Origin: VRUE01 sp963702955
GTDB lineage: Bacteria; Actinomycetota; Thermoleophilia; Solirubrobacterales; 70-9
Length of the DNA stretch: 64,000 nt
Direction of reading: 5' to 3'
Assembly: GCA_963702955.1 (NCBI GenBank)
Contig: OY969774.1
Coordinates: 868,001-932,000, forward strand
The translations under genes were made by a program, and so were the position numbers. Below the pieces are notes generated by a model, which saw only the letters and a list, made by a program, of their open reading frames with translations, was not told where the DNA came from and made no database searches. This document shows, one piece after another, positions 23,217 through 32,206 of this stretch (position 1 is the stretch's first letter; each line of letters starts with the position of its first letter).

Positions 23217-24986
23217 GTGGCCACCTATCGCCGTCTGATGGGGTTCCTGCGCCCCTACCGCCGCCAGCTCTGGGGCTCGCTCGTCTTCGCCTGGGCGGCG
23301 ATGGGGATAACCGTGCTGATCCCCTGGCTCGTCGGCCGCGCGGTGAACGCGATCGAGCGCGGCGACAAGCCCGACCTGCTGCCGCTGGCGCTGGCGATCG
23401 TCGGCGCCAGCGTCCTCCGCCTCGGCATGACCGTGGTCAGGCGGCTGATCGCCGGCAAGGTCTCGCTGGCGGTCGAATTCGACCTGCGCCAGCTCTTCTA
23501 CTCGCACCTGCAGAAGCTCGACCTCGGCTTCTTCGACTCCCAGCAGACCGGCCAGCTGATGTCGCGGGCGACGGTCAACCTGCAGTCGATCCGCTTCTTC
23601 CTCGGCTACGGCCTCGTCTTCATCACCCAGAACCTGCTGACGATCGTCCTCGCCAGCGCGGTGATGTTCGCGATCAAGCCCTGGCTGGCGCTGCTGGCGC
23701 TGCTGCCGGCGCCGTTCGTCGTCTACACCGCCTCGCGCTACAACCGCGTCTCCCGCCCGGCCCTGCAGGAGGTCCAGCAGCGGATCGCCGAGCTGACCGC
23801 CGAAGCCGAGGAGAACGTCTCCGGCATCCGCATCGTCAAGGCCTTCGCCCGCGAGGAACACCAGCTGCACCGCTTCCAGCGCGCGGTCGCCCGAGTCTTC
23901 GACCAGAGCATCTACTCGACCAAGCTGCAGGCGTTCTTCTCGCCGCTGATCGGCCTGCTGCCGCAGCTCGGAATCGCCATCGTCCTCCTGATCGGCGGCC
24001 GTGAGGTGATCGCCGGCAACCTCAGCCTCGGCGACTTCACCGCCTTCTACACCTACCTGGTGATGCTGGCCGGGCCGCTGCGGATGCTCGGCGTGACGAT
24101 GGGGATGGCGCAGCGGGCGGTGGCGTCCGGCAACCGGATGTTCGAGATCATCGACCGCGAACCGGCGATCCAGAGCCCGCCCGGCGCGCCGCCGCTGCCG
24201 GCGGGGGGCGGCGAGGTCGAGCTGCGCGGGGTGACGCTGCGCTACGGCGGCGCCGCAGCGGCCCTCGCCGATGTCGACCTTCGCGTCGAGGCCGGCCGCA
24301 CCGTCGCCCTGGTCGGCCCCTCGGGGTCGGGCAAGACCAGCCTGGTGGGGCTGATCGCGCGCCTCTACGACCCCGACGAGGGGGCGGTAATCGTCAACGG
24401 CGCCGACGTGCGCGAGGTCAACGTCGGCTCGCTGCGCTCCGAGATCGCCTTCGTCGCCGACGACAGCTTCCTCTTCACCGCCGGCGTCGCCGAGAACATC
24501 GCCTACGCCCGCCCGGAGGCGAGCCTCGAGGAGGTCGAAGCGGCCGCGCGGCGCGCCCAGGCCGACGGCTTCGTCCGCGAATTTCCCGACGGCTACGAGA
24601 CGCGGGTCGGCGAGCGCGGCCTGACGCTGTCCGGCGGTCAGCGCCAGCGGATCGCGATCGCCCGCGCCCTGCTCGCCGACCCCCGCATCCTGATCCTCGA
24701 CGACGCCACCTCCTCGGTCGACGCCCGCACCGAGGGGGCGATCAAATCCGGCCTCGGCGAGGCGATGGCCGGGCGGACGACGTTCGTCATCGCCCACCGG
24801 CTCTCAACCGTCTCGCTTGCCGACGAGGTCGTCGTCATGGACGGCGGGCGGATCGTCGACCGCGGCAGCCACGCGGAGCTGATGGCCGGCTGCAGCTTCT
24901 ACCGCGAGATCGCCGAGCACGGGCTCGCCGACTCGGTCTTCCTCCAGCGCGACCTCGAGCAGCGCGAGGAGATGGCGCGGCTGTGA
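23217..24986 (+). CDS. Heterodimeric ABC exporter subunit with degenerate ATP site
   Basis: 589 aa from the GTG (alternatives: CTG 23175, TTG 23202, ATG 23238). Six-helix exporter domain, then an ATPase domain with Walker A GPSGSGKTSL and signature LSGGQ. Walker B is LILDDATSSVD, where Asp replaces the catalytic Glu. This is the usual pattern in one half of asymmetric exporters such as TM287/288 or BmrCD. The second subunit follows with a GTGA overlap. Exports lipids or drugs; the substrate is unknown. Confidence 0.92.
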   Translation: MATYRRLMGFLRPYRRQLWGSLVFAWAAMGITVLIPWLVGRAVNAIERGDKPDLLPLALAIVGASVLRLGMTVVRRLIAGKVSLAVEFDLRQLFYSHLQKLDLGFFDSQQTGQLMSRATVNLQSIRFFLGYGLVFITQNLLTIVLASAVMFAIKPWLALLALLPAPFVVYTASRYNRVSRPALQEVQQRIAELTAEAEENVSGIRIVKAFAREEHQLHRFQRAVARVFDQSIYSTKLQAFFSPLIGLLPQLGIAIVLLIGGREVIAGNLSLGDFTAFYTYLVMLAGPLRMLGVTMGMAQRAVASGNRMFEIIDREPAIQSPPGAPPLPAGGGEVELRGVTLRYGGAAAALADVDLRVEAGRTVALVGPSGSGKTSLVGLIARLYDPDEGAVIVNGADVREVNVGSLRSEIAFVADDSFLFTAGVAENIAYARPEASLEEVEAAARRAQADGFVREFPDGYETRVGERGLTLSGGQRQRIAIARALLADPRILILDDATSSVDARTEGAIKSGLGEAMAGRTTFVIAHRLSTVSLADEVVVMDGGRIVDRGSHAELMAGCSFYREIAEHGLADSVFLQRDLEQREEMARL

Positions 24987-26797
24987 ACCGCTTCCGCAAC
25001 GTATTCCTGCTCTTCGCGGCGCTCTGGCGCCTGCTCCGCGGCCAGGACCAGCGCGGCCGCAAGGTGCGCTGGATGATCGGCCTCCTGCGCCCCTACCGCG
25101 GCCGGATGGCGCTGATGTTCGTCGCCCTGCTGATCGAGACCGGCGCCGGCCTCGCGCCCCCCTACCTGGCCGGGCGGGCGATCGACAGCGGGATCAAGAC
25201 CGGCGACCTGACCTCGCTCGACCTGATCGTCGCCGCCTTCGTCGGCGCCGCCCTGCTCTACGCCGTCGCCACCTTCGCCGAGACCTACCTCGTCGGCTGG
25301 GTCGGCACGCGCGCCCTGCAGGACCTGCGCGAGCGGCTCTTCTCCCACATCCAGTCGATGTCGATCGGCTTCTTCACCCGCCGCAGCCCGGGCGTGCTGA
25401 TCTCGCGTATGACCAACGACGTCGAGGCGCTCAACCAGCTCGTCACCAGCGGCGTCGTGACGATGTTCTCCAGCACCCTGACCCTGGTCGGGGTGGTCGT
25501 GATTCTGCTCCTGCTCGACGTCAAGCTGGCCCTGGTCGTCTTCCTCACCTTCCCGCTGCTGGCGATCGCCAGCGTCGTCTTCCGGATCGTCTCCAGCGGC
25601 GCCTACCGGGCGACCCGCGAGCGGATCGCCGCCGTCACCGGCTACCTGCAGGAGACCCTCAGCGGGGTGCGGGTGGTGCGCAGCTTCGGCCAGGAGCCGC
25701 GCCACGCCGCGGCGATGACCGAGCTGAACGAAGCCAACCGCGACGCCAACCTGAAAACGGTCTACCTCAACGCCTCCTACTTCCCCGCGGTCGAACTGCT
25801 GGCCGCGATCGGCACCGCCGTGATCCTGCTCTACGGCGGCAGCCAGGCGATCGACGGCGCGATCCAGATCGGCGTCCTCGTCTCCTTCGTCGGCTACCTG
25901 GCGACCTTCTTCGAACCGATCCAGGAACTCTCCCAGCTCTACACCACCTACCAGCAGGGGATGGCCGCGCTCGACAAGATCTTCGACCAGCTCGACACCG
26001 CCCCCGACATGGTCAACGCGCCCGGCGCGGTCGACCCCGGGACGCTGCGCGGCGGGATCGAGATGCGCGACGTCTGGTTCTCCTACGACGAGGACCCGGC
26101 GACCGACCAGTGGGCCCTCAGCGGAATCGACCTCAGCGTGCCCCCCGGGCAGACGCTGGCGCTGGTCGGCTCGACCGGCGCCGGCAAGTCGACGATCGCC
26201 AAGCTCGTCGCCCGCTTCTACGACCCGCAGCGGGGATCGGTCTCGATCGACGGCCACGATCTGCGCGAGCTGCGCCAGCAGGCGCTGCGCCGCCAGCTCG
26301 GCATCGTCCCGCAGGAGGGCTTCCTGTTCTCCGGCAGCGTCCGCGAGAACATCGCCTTCGGCCGGCCCGAGGCGAGCCTGGAGGAGATCGAGGAGGCCGC
26401 CGCCACGGTCGGCGCGACCGACTTCATCGCCGCCCTGCCGCAGGGAATCGAGACCGAGGTCGGCGAGCGCGGCGTCCAGCTCTCCTCCGGCCAGCGCCAG
26501 CTCGTCGCCTTCGCCCGGGCGCTGCTCGCCGAGCCCCGCATCCTGATCCTCGACGAGGCGACCTCGAACGTCAACGTGCGGACCGAGCGGACGATCGAGC
26601 GCGGCCTGCAGCGGCTGCTGGCCGGCCGCACGGCGATCGTCATCGCCCACCGGCTCTCGACCATCCGCCGAGCCGGCAAGATCGTCGTGCTCGAGCACGG
26701 CCGGATCGCCGAGAGCGGCAGCCACGACGAGCTGATCGAGGCGGGCGGCCCCTACTCCCGCCTCTACGGCGCCTGGGAAGAAACGTCGGTGGCCTAG
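24983..26797 (+). CDS. Heterodimeric ABC exporter subunit with catalytic Glu
   Basis: 604 aa. Membrane domain (from about residue 35) and ATPase domain with Walker A GSTGAGKSTI and Walker B LILDEATSNVN, with the catalytic Glu present. The signature is LSSGQ rather than LSGGQ. In a heterodimer this altered signature would face the degenerate site of the partner, so both defects fall in one composite site. Its TAG stop shares CTAG with the stop of the convergent lipoprotein gene. Confidence 0.93.
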   Translation: MNRFRNVFLLFAALWRLLRGQDQRGRKVRWMIGLLRPYRGRMALMFVALLIETGAGLAPPYLAGRAIDSGIKTGDLTSLDLIVAAFVGAALLYAVATFAETYLVGWVGTRALQDLRERLFSHIQSMSIGFFTRRSPGVLISRMTNDVEALNQLVTSGVVTMFSSTLTLVGVVVILLLLDVKLALVVFLTFPLLAIASVVFRIVSSGAYRATRERIAAVTGYLQETLSGVRVVRSFGQEPRHAAAMTELNEANRDANLKTVYLNASYFPAVELLAAIGTAVILLYGGSQAIDGAIQIGVLVSFVGYLATFFEPIQELSQLYTTYQQGMAALDKIFDQLDTAPDMVNAPGAVDPGTLRGGIEMRDVWFSYDEDPATDQWALSGIDLSVPPGQTLALVGSTGAGKSTIAKLVARFYDPQRGSVSIDGHDLRELRQQALRRQLGIVPQEGFLFSGSVRENIAFGRPEASLEEIEEAAATVGATDFIAALPQGIETEVGERGVQLSSGQRQLVAFARALLAEPRILILDEATSNVNVRTERTIERGLQRLLAGRTAIVIAHRLSTIRRAGKIVVLEHGRIAESGSHDELIEAGGPYSRLYGAWEETSVA

Positions 26798-27510
26798 CCG
26801 GGGCCGATGCCGCCGGAGCCGCCTCCGGCTTCGCCGCCGGCGCCTTCGGTGCCACCGCCGACTCCGGCGCCACCGCCGGCGCTTTCTTCTTCGACCGGGG
26901 GCACCGCTTCTTCGGGCGCGGCTTCTTCTTCGGGCGCCGCTTCTTCGACCGGCCCTTCTTCGACCCCGCCGGAGGATTCTTCGCCCGACGATTCGCCCGC
27001 GGGCTTCGGCGTCGGCGCGACCGGAGCTTCCGAGCACTGTTCGAAGCCGAACGACGAGGCCGCCGACTGGAACGAGGTCAGCGCGGTGGAGGCTTCGGCT
27101 TCTGCCGAAGCCAGCGCTTCGCCTTCTTCTTCGCGTTCGGCCTCGAGCTTGACGTTGTCCTCGGCCTGGGCGAGCGCTTCGGCCGCCGCGATGAATTCGG
27201 GGTAGCCGGCGCTTTCGTCGCTGGGCGCGCCCAGCCCCTGCAACCGTTCGACCATGCCGCCGTAGAGGCCGGCAACCTGCGCCGCCTGGCCACCGGCGCC
27301 GGAGCTGGTCGAGCCGACCGATCCCACCGCCGCGTTGACCTCGGCGCAGATCGCGTCGCCCTGGGAGATCAGCTCTTCCTTGCTGAGCGCCGCGGCGGTC
27401 GTCGTCGCAGCCTGCGTCGTTTCGGTCGATTCGCCCCCGCCGCCGCCGCAGCCGGCGATCGCGAGGGCGACCGGCACCACGATCAGGAACGGTAAACGGC
27501 GGACTCCCAT
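26794..27510 (-). CDS. Lipoprotein with helical domain and Pro/Glu/Gly-rich tail
   Basis: 238 aa. Signal peptide and lipobox AIAGC (Cys about 21), Thr-rich linker, a helical domain (about 42-165) with two cysteines (ICAEVN and EQCSE), then a low-complexity tail rich in PEE, GG and GA. Surface-exposed and probably cell-wall spanning. Function not recognised. A long GC-rich antisense frame here is a shadow. Confidence 0.8.
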   Translation of the reverse strand: MGVRRLPFLIVVPVALAIAGCGGGGGESTETTQAATTTAAALSKEELISQGDAICAEVNAAVGSVGSTSSGAGGQAAQVAGLYGGMVERLQGLGAPSDESAGYPEFIAAAEALAQAEDNVKLEAEREEEGEALASAEAEASTALTSFQSAASSFGFEQCSEAPVAPTPKPAGESSGEESSGGVEEGPVEEAAPEEEAAPEEAVPPVEEESAGGGAGVGGGTEGAGGEAGGGSGGIGPG

Positions 27511-27562
27511 GCGAGGGCGAAGGTAGCAGAGCGATTGGACGCCCTATGCAGGGAAAGAGAAG

Positions 27563-27634
27563 CTGCGCCCCAGGGACTCGAACCCCGAAATCCAGCTCCA
27601 GAGGCTGGCGTGTTGCCAATTACACCAGGGCGCA
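27563..27634 (-). tRNA. tRNA-Gln (anticodon CTG)
   Basis: Read on the minus strand: acceptor TGCGCCC/GGGCGCA with the U1-A72 pair typical of tRNA-Gln, anticodon stem CCAGC/GCTGG with loop CTCTGGA (anticodon CTG), T loop TTCGAGT, and discriminator G. CCA is not encoded. 72 bases. Confidence 0.93.
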
Positions 27635-27663
27635 ACGAACCAGCCTTGAGGATACCCGGCGTG

Positions 27664-28896
27664 TCAGGCGATGTCGCCCAGCTCGCTGCCGGGGTCGGCG
27701 AGCTGTTCCCGGGCACCCGAGACGTCGACGCCGTCGGCGAGCAGGCGGCGGGCCTCGGCGAGGTCTTCGGAGCGCTCGACGCTGAGGCAGCCGGCGACCC
27801 GGCCGTCCTTCAGGTACCAGACCGAGAACTCGCCGGCGTCGCGGTCGCCACGCCAGACCTCCTCGTCCCAATCCTTGGCCGGCCCGACGTACTCGAGGCT
27901 CGCCCAGTCGGCGAGGTCGCTGAAGAAGTAGGGGACGACGTCGTAGTCGCGGTCCTCGCCGAGCATGTTGCGGGCGGCGTGCATCCCCTGCTGCATCGCC
28001 ACGTCCCAGTGCTCGACCCGCAGCCGCCGCCCGTGCACGACGCTGTCGTAGGAGCAGCAGTCCCCGGCGGCATAGATGCCCTCGACGGAGGTCGCCAGCT
28101 TCGCGTCGCAGACGATCCCGTCGTCGACCTCCAGGCCCGCCCGCTGGGCGAGCACCGCGTCGGCCCGCACGCCGGCGCCGACGACGACCGCGTCGCACTC
28201 GATCGCCAGGCCGCTCTTGGTCAGCACCGACTTGACCCGGCCGTCGCCCTCGAAGGCGTCGAGCTCCTCGCCGCCGTGGATCGTCACGCCGCCCTCTTCG
28301 AGGCGCTGCTGGAACCAGCGGCCGGCATCGGTGCCGAAGGTCCGCGAGAGAGCGACCTCCTCGATCATCACCATCGCGCACTCGACGCCCTTCGCCGTCA
28401 ACGAGGCGGCGACCTCGCTGGCGATGTAGCTGCCGCCGATCAGGACGACGCGCTCGGCCGCCTCGGCGTCGGCGCGGATCGCGTCGCTGTTGCCGAAGGC
28501 GCGCAGGTAGTGGATGCCCTCGTTCTCGGCCCCCTCGACGCGGAGGATGTTGACCATCGCCCCGGTCGCGAACAGCGCCTTGCCGAAGACGACCTCCTCC
28601 CCGCCCTGCAGCTTCGCGGTGCGCGCCGCCGGGTCGAGCGAGATCGCGTTGACGCCGCTCAGCAGCTCGACCTCGTTCTCCTCGTACCAGCCGACCGGGT
28701 TGACGAAGGCGTCGGCGCGCTCGGCCTCGCCGCGCATGTACTCCTTCGAGAGCGGCGGCCGTTCGTAGGGGGGCTCGGGCTCGCGACCGGCCAGCAGGAT
28801 CGAGCCCTCCGCGCCGCGCTTGCGCAGCTCCGCCGCGCAGTGCGCCGAGGCCATGCCGCCGCCGATCAGGAGGAAGTCGACCGGGCGCGGAGCCAT
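27664..28896 (-). CDS. FAD-dependent NAD(P)H:ferredoxin reductase-type oxidoreductase
   Basis: 410 aa. FAD-binding LLIGGGMASAHCAAELR at the N terminus, RPPLSKEYM, NAD-binding VVLIGGSYIASEVAASL, and the second FAD motif GIYAAGDCCSYDS. The C-terminal domain (about 320-400) is of the reductase dimerisation type. Likely passes electrons to a ferredoxin or Rieske partner, not encoded nearby. It follows the RCK gene by 5 bases. Confidence 0.9.
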   Translation of the reverse strand: MAPRPVDFLLIGGGMASAHCAAELRKRGAEGSILLAGREPEPPYERPPLSKEYMRGEAERADAFVNPVGWYEENEVELLSGVNAISLDPAARTAKLQGGEEVVFGKALFATGAMVNILRVEGAENEGIHYLRAFGNSDAIRADAEAAERVVLIGGSYIASEVAASLTAKGVECAMVMIEEVALSRTFGTDAGRWFQQRLEEGGVTIHGGEELDAFEGDGRVKSVLTKSGLAIECDAVVVGAGVRADAVLAQRAGLEVDDGIVCDAKLATSVEGIYAAGDCCSYDSVVHGRRLRVEHWDVAMQQGMHAARNMLGEDRDYDVVPYFFSDLADWASLEYVGPAKDWDEEVWRGDRDAGEFSVWYLKDGRVAGCLSVERSEDLAEARRLLADGVDVSGAREQLADPGSELGDIA

Positions 28897-28901
28897 CGGC
28901 C

Positions 28902-29582
28902 TCAGCCGCTCCCGTTCCCACCCATCGCCGGGCCGAACAGCTCCTTGAGGTCGTCCTCCCGGCCCGGATCGAGCACCGCAAGGACCTCGTCGCCGGCCTC
29001 CAGCACGGTGTCGGGGCCCGGCACGAAGCCCTTGCCCGCGCGCAGGATCGAGATCAGCAGGCTGCCTTCGGGCATCGAGAGGTCGCCGACGCGGCGCCCG
29101 GTGACGCCCGAGTCCTTGCCGAGCAGCATCTCGATGATCTCCAGCTGCTCCTCCTGCAGGTCGAGCAGGTGGACCAGCCCGTACTCGGGCACCTCGTGCT
29201 CGAGCAGCCGCAGGATCAGGTCGGTGGCGGAGACCGAAGGCTTCACGCCGAGCAGGTCGAAGTGCGGCCGGTTGCGGGGGTTGTTGACCCGGGCGATGAT
29301 CCGTTCGACGTCGTACTTCTCGCGCGCGACCTGGCAGATCAGCATGTTGTCCTCGTCGTCGCCGGTCACCGCGATCACCATGTCGGCGCGCTGGACGCCG
29401 GCCCGCTCCAGCACCCACAGCTCGGAGGCGTCGCCGTAGGTGACGTTGTGCTCGAGCTCCTGCTCGACCGTCAGGTAGCGGCGGCGGTTGCTCTCGATCA
29501 CCGTCACCTCGTGGTTCTTTTCGAGCAGCTCGCGGGCCAGGTTCCAGCCGACCTTCCCCGCTCCGACGACGATGATGTACAC
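28902..29582 (-). CDS. RCK (TrkA-N/TrkA-C) regulatory protein
   Basis: 226 aa. Rossmann NAD-binding domain (IIVVGAGKVGWNLAREL, acid at VIESN) followed by a TrkA-C ligand-binding domain (about 140-215). RCK proteins gate K+ uptake systems in response to nucleotides. The start lies 1 base from the stop of the other RCK gene. No TrkH/KtrB channel gene is in the window. Confidence 0.92.
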   Translation of the reverse strand: MYIIVVGAGKVGWNLARELLEKNHEVTVIESNRRRYLTVEQELEHNVTYGDASELWVLERAGVQRADMVIAVTGDDEDNMLICQVAREKYDVERIIARVNNPRNRPHFDLLGVKPSVSATDLILRLLEHEVPEYGLVHLLDLQEEQLEIIEMLLGKDSGVTGRRVGDLSMPEGSLLISILRAGKGFVPGPDTVLEAGDEVLAVLDPGREDDLKELFGPAMGGNGSG

Positions 29583-29583
29583 G

Positions 29584-30024
29584 TCAGACCGCCTCGCGTG
29601 CGGCGCCCTCGCGGACGGCGCTCTCCAGCATGTCGATCGCCACCCGGGTCGGGCAGATCGTGTGCAGGCCCTGCTGCCGGTACCACTCGGCGCGCAGCGG
29701 GTCGAGGATGCGGGCGATCACGTTCGGCACCTCGTAACGGCGCTGGGCGATCTGCGAGATGACGATGTTGGTGTTGTCGCCGTTGGTCGAGGCGATGAAG
29801 GCGTCGGCCCGCTCGATCCCGGCGGCGAGCAGCGCGTCGGTCTCCAGCCCGGTGCCGACGGTGAACTGCCCGCCGAGGTCCTCCCAGCCCTTCTCCAGCC
29901 CGACCTCGAGCCGGGCGTGGGACTCCGGATCCTCGTCGAGGCAGGAGACCTCGTGGCCCTCGTGCAGCATCGTGCGCGCGACGGAGGAGCCGACCCGGCC
30001 GCAACCGACGATCAGGATGAACAT
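29584..30024 (-). CDS. RCK (TrkA-N only) protein
   Basis: 146 aa, one Rossmann domain (ILIVGCGRVGSSVARTM, acid at CLDED) and no TrkA-C domain. Together with the next gene it gives a two-protein RCK set, with one single-domain and one two-domain subunit. It lies 17 bases after an APC permease gene, hinting that the RCK proteins may regulate that permease. Confidence 0.9.
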   Translation of the reverse strand: MFILIVGCGRVGSSVARTMLHEGHEVSCLDEDPESHARLEVGLEKGWEDLGGQFTVGTGLETDALLAAGIERADAFIASTNGDNTNIVISQIAQRRYEVPNVIARILDPLRAEWYRQQGLHTICPTRVAIDMLESAVREGAAREAV

Positions 30025-30041
30025 TGGTCGGATACTAGATG

Positions 30042-32021
30042 TCAAAGGCCGGCGGGAACCTGCGCGTCCTCCGGCGGGGCGGTGAGCAGGACCTGGCAGG
30101 GCGCCTTCTTCAGCACGTACTCGGTCGCCGCCCCGACCTCGGCCGGTCTCGAGGCTCCGATCCCGCCCAGGGTCGCCCCGCCGCGGATCCGGCTCGGCGG
30201 CTCGCCGCCGATCACGATCGCCTCGGCGCTGTTGCGCCGCGCCGCTTCGACGATCCCGGCGCCGACCTGGCGGGCGCGAATCGTCTCGGTGCTGACCGCC
30301 ACGTCCTCGTACTCTTCCGCCACCTCCCTCGCCCGCTGCAGGGCGACGCGCGCCGCCTCCTCGCGCTCCGGCGGCAGCTCGGCGTCGAGCGGATCGGCCA
30401 GCGGGACTTCGACCACGTAGGCGAGCGCCAGGCGGGCCTCGTCGACATCGCCGTCGGCCTCCACCTCGGCCGCCGCCAGGCGCCCCGCGGTGGCGACGAT
30501 GTCGTCGTCGAGCTTGGTCCCGAAGACCGGCACGAGGATGCTGCCGTAGGAGATCTCCGGCACCCGCTTGGTCAGCGCCCGCTCGGTGACCGATACGCGC
30601 CTGGTCAGCGTCGTCCCCTCGAAGACCTTGCGGTAGACGACGTAGAAGACGAGGCCGAACGTCATCCAGCCGAGGCCGACCCAACGGGCGGTGACGTGGA
30701 GGACGAGCACGCTGGCGAAGGCGAGAGCACCCACCACCCCCGCGAACAGCGTCGGCAGCGGCAGCTGGGCGCCGCGCCAGGCGACGTTGCCGGGGACCCG
30801 GAACGGCCGCGGCCGGTCGGGGTCGGTGAAGCGCAGGCGCAGGATCGAGAACTGGGCGATCGTGATCGCCAGGGTGGCACCGAAGGCGTAGATGCTGGCC
30901 AGCAGCTTGACGTTCGTGGGCACCACCAGGCCGATCGCGATCAAGCCGGAGAGGACGAGCGCCACATGGGGGGTCGCGTAGCGGCTGTTCAGCTTGCCCA
31001 GCCAGCTGGGGATCTGGCGGTTGATCGCCAGCGTGTAGATGTGACGGGAGACGCCGAGCATCGCCGTCGTCGTCGCCCAGAAGAGGACCGGGGCGGCGAC
31101 CAGGGCGACCAGCCAGCGCATCGCCTCGGCCACCCAGGCGGGGTGGTAGGCGGAGACAACCCCGAGGATCGGCGCCCGCACGTATTCGCTGCCCAGCGCC
31201 GTTTCCGGGCCGTGCGGGCCGGCGACGACCGGCACCGCCATCAGCGCGATCGCCGCCATCCCCGCGTAGACGAGCGGCACGGCGACCGCGCCGAGCGAGA
31301 CGATCCGCCTCAGGTCGCGCGGGCGGACGTCGATGTCGGGGGCGAGGTCGGCGGCGGCCTCGATCCCGGCGTAGGCCAGCATCGCCACCACCGAGGCGTA
31401 GACGATGTCCTTGACGCTCGGGTCGGTGAAGAGGTGGACCTGTTCGGTGAGGCGGTCGGGATGCAGCACCGCGAGCGCCCCGACCCCGATCACCGCGAGC
31501 TGCAGGGCGATGTCGGCCAGCGCCAGGACGCTGAGCGTCCGCTCCCGGCCCCTGCCGGTCACGTTGAGGATGTTGAGCGCGCAGGCGGCGACGATCACCC
31601 CGGCGGCGACCGGGATCTGCCACTCGCTGGTCGAGAGGTCGCCGGAGATCGGCTTCAGGTAGTGCGGAACCGAGATCGCCGCCAGCGCGGCGACGATCAG
31701 GTAGTCGATCAGGATCGCCCAGCCGGCGATGAAGGCGATCAGCTCGTTGAAGGCGTGGCGGGCGAAGCTGGAGGAGCCGCCGCGCTCGCGGATCATCGCC
31801 CCGCCCTCTACGTAGCTGAGGGTGGTCAGCACGAACATCACCCCGGCGGCGAGGAAGATCAGCGGCGTCAGGCCGAGGCCGCGGTCGGCGACGACGCCGA
31901 GCGAGAAGTAGATCGAGAAGCCGACCGCGGAGTAGACGGCGACGAACAGGCCGGGGACGCCGACGCCGCGGCGCAGCAGCGGCTCCAGCCGCGAGCGCCG
32001 TGCCGGCTCGGGCGCGCTCAC
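30042..32021 (-). CDS. APC-family permease with C-terminal USP-like domain (1)
   Basis: 659 aa. About 12 transmembrane helices (APC fold, GFSIYFSLGVVA in helix 1, GGSSSFARHAFNEL in the first loop), then a cytosolic domain of about 190 residues from ISYGSILVPVFG. That tail has the alternating alpha/beta order of UspA proteins. APC proteins with such tails include amino-acid and K+ (KimA) transporters. Here the substrate is not determinable. The GTG start overlaps the stop of the 58-aa gene (GTGA). Confidence 0.9.
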   Translation of the reverse strand: MSAPEPARRSRLEPLLRRGVGVPGLFVAVYSAVGFSIYFSLGVVADRGLGLTPLIFLAAGVMFVLTTLSYVEGGAMIRERGGSSSFARHAFNELIAFIAGWAILIDYLIVAALAAISVPHYLKPISGDLSTSEWQIPVAAGVIVAACALNILNVTGRGRERTLSVLALADIALQLAVIGVGALAVLHPDRLTEQVHLFTDPSVKDIVYASVVAMLAYAGIEAAADLAPDIDVRPRDLRRIVSLGAVAVPLVYAGMAAIALMAVPVVAGPHGPETALGSEYVRAPILGVVSAYHPAWVAEAMRWLVALVAAPVLFWATTTAMLGVSRHIYTLAINRQIPSWLGKLNSRYATPHVALVLSGLIAIGLVVPTNVKLLASIYAFGATLAITIAQFSILRLRFTDPDRPRPFRVPGNVAWRGAQLPLPTLFAGVVGALAFASVLVLHVTARWVGLGWMTFGLVFYVVYRKVFEGTTLTRRVSVTERALTKRVPEISYGSILVPVFGTKLDDDIVATAGRLAAAEVEADGDVDEARLALAYVVEVPLADPLDAELPPEREEAARVALQRAREVAEEYEDVAVSTETIRARQVGAGIVEAARRNSAEAIVIGGEPPSRIRGGATLGGIGASRPAEVGAATEYVLKKAPCQVLLTAPPEDAQVPAGL

Positions 32022-32194
32022 CGGCTCATCCGCGCCGACACCCAGAGGCGGCCCGCGCCGACCGCAAGGAAGGCGATTCCCATCAACACGCCGACCGAGG
32101 CCGGTCCGCCGCCGTTGAGCAGGGTGGTGACGAGCAGCACCGCGCCGAGCGCGAGGAAGACGGCCGCGATGGCCCGGACGGAGCGCTGGTACAT
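32018..32194 (-). CDS. Two-helix small membrane protein between the APC permeases
   Basis: 58 aa: two hydrophobic helices (AIAAVFLALGAVLLVTTLL and VGVLMGIAFLAVGAGRLWV) with basic ends (MYQRSVR, SARMSR). It starts 12 bases after the stop of permease 2 and overlaps permease 1 by GTGA, so all three are probably co-translated. It may be an accessory subunit; function unknown. Confidence 0.75.
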   Translation of the reverse strand: MYQRSVRAIAAVFLALGAVLLVTTLLNGGGPASVGVLMGIAFLAVGAGRLWVSARMSR

Positions 32195-32206
32195 AGCCGG
32201 CCGATT

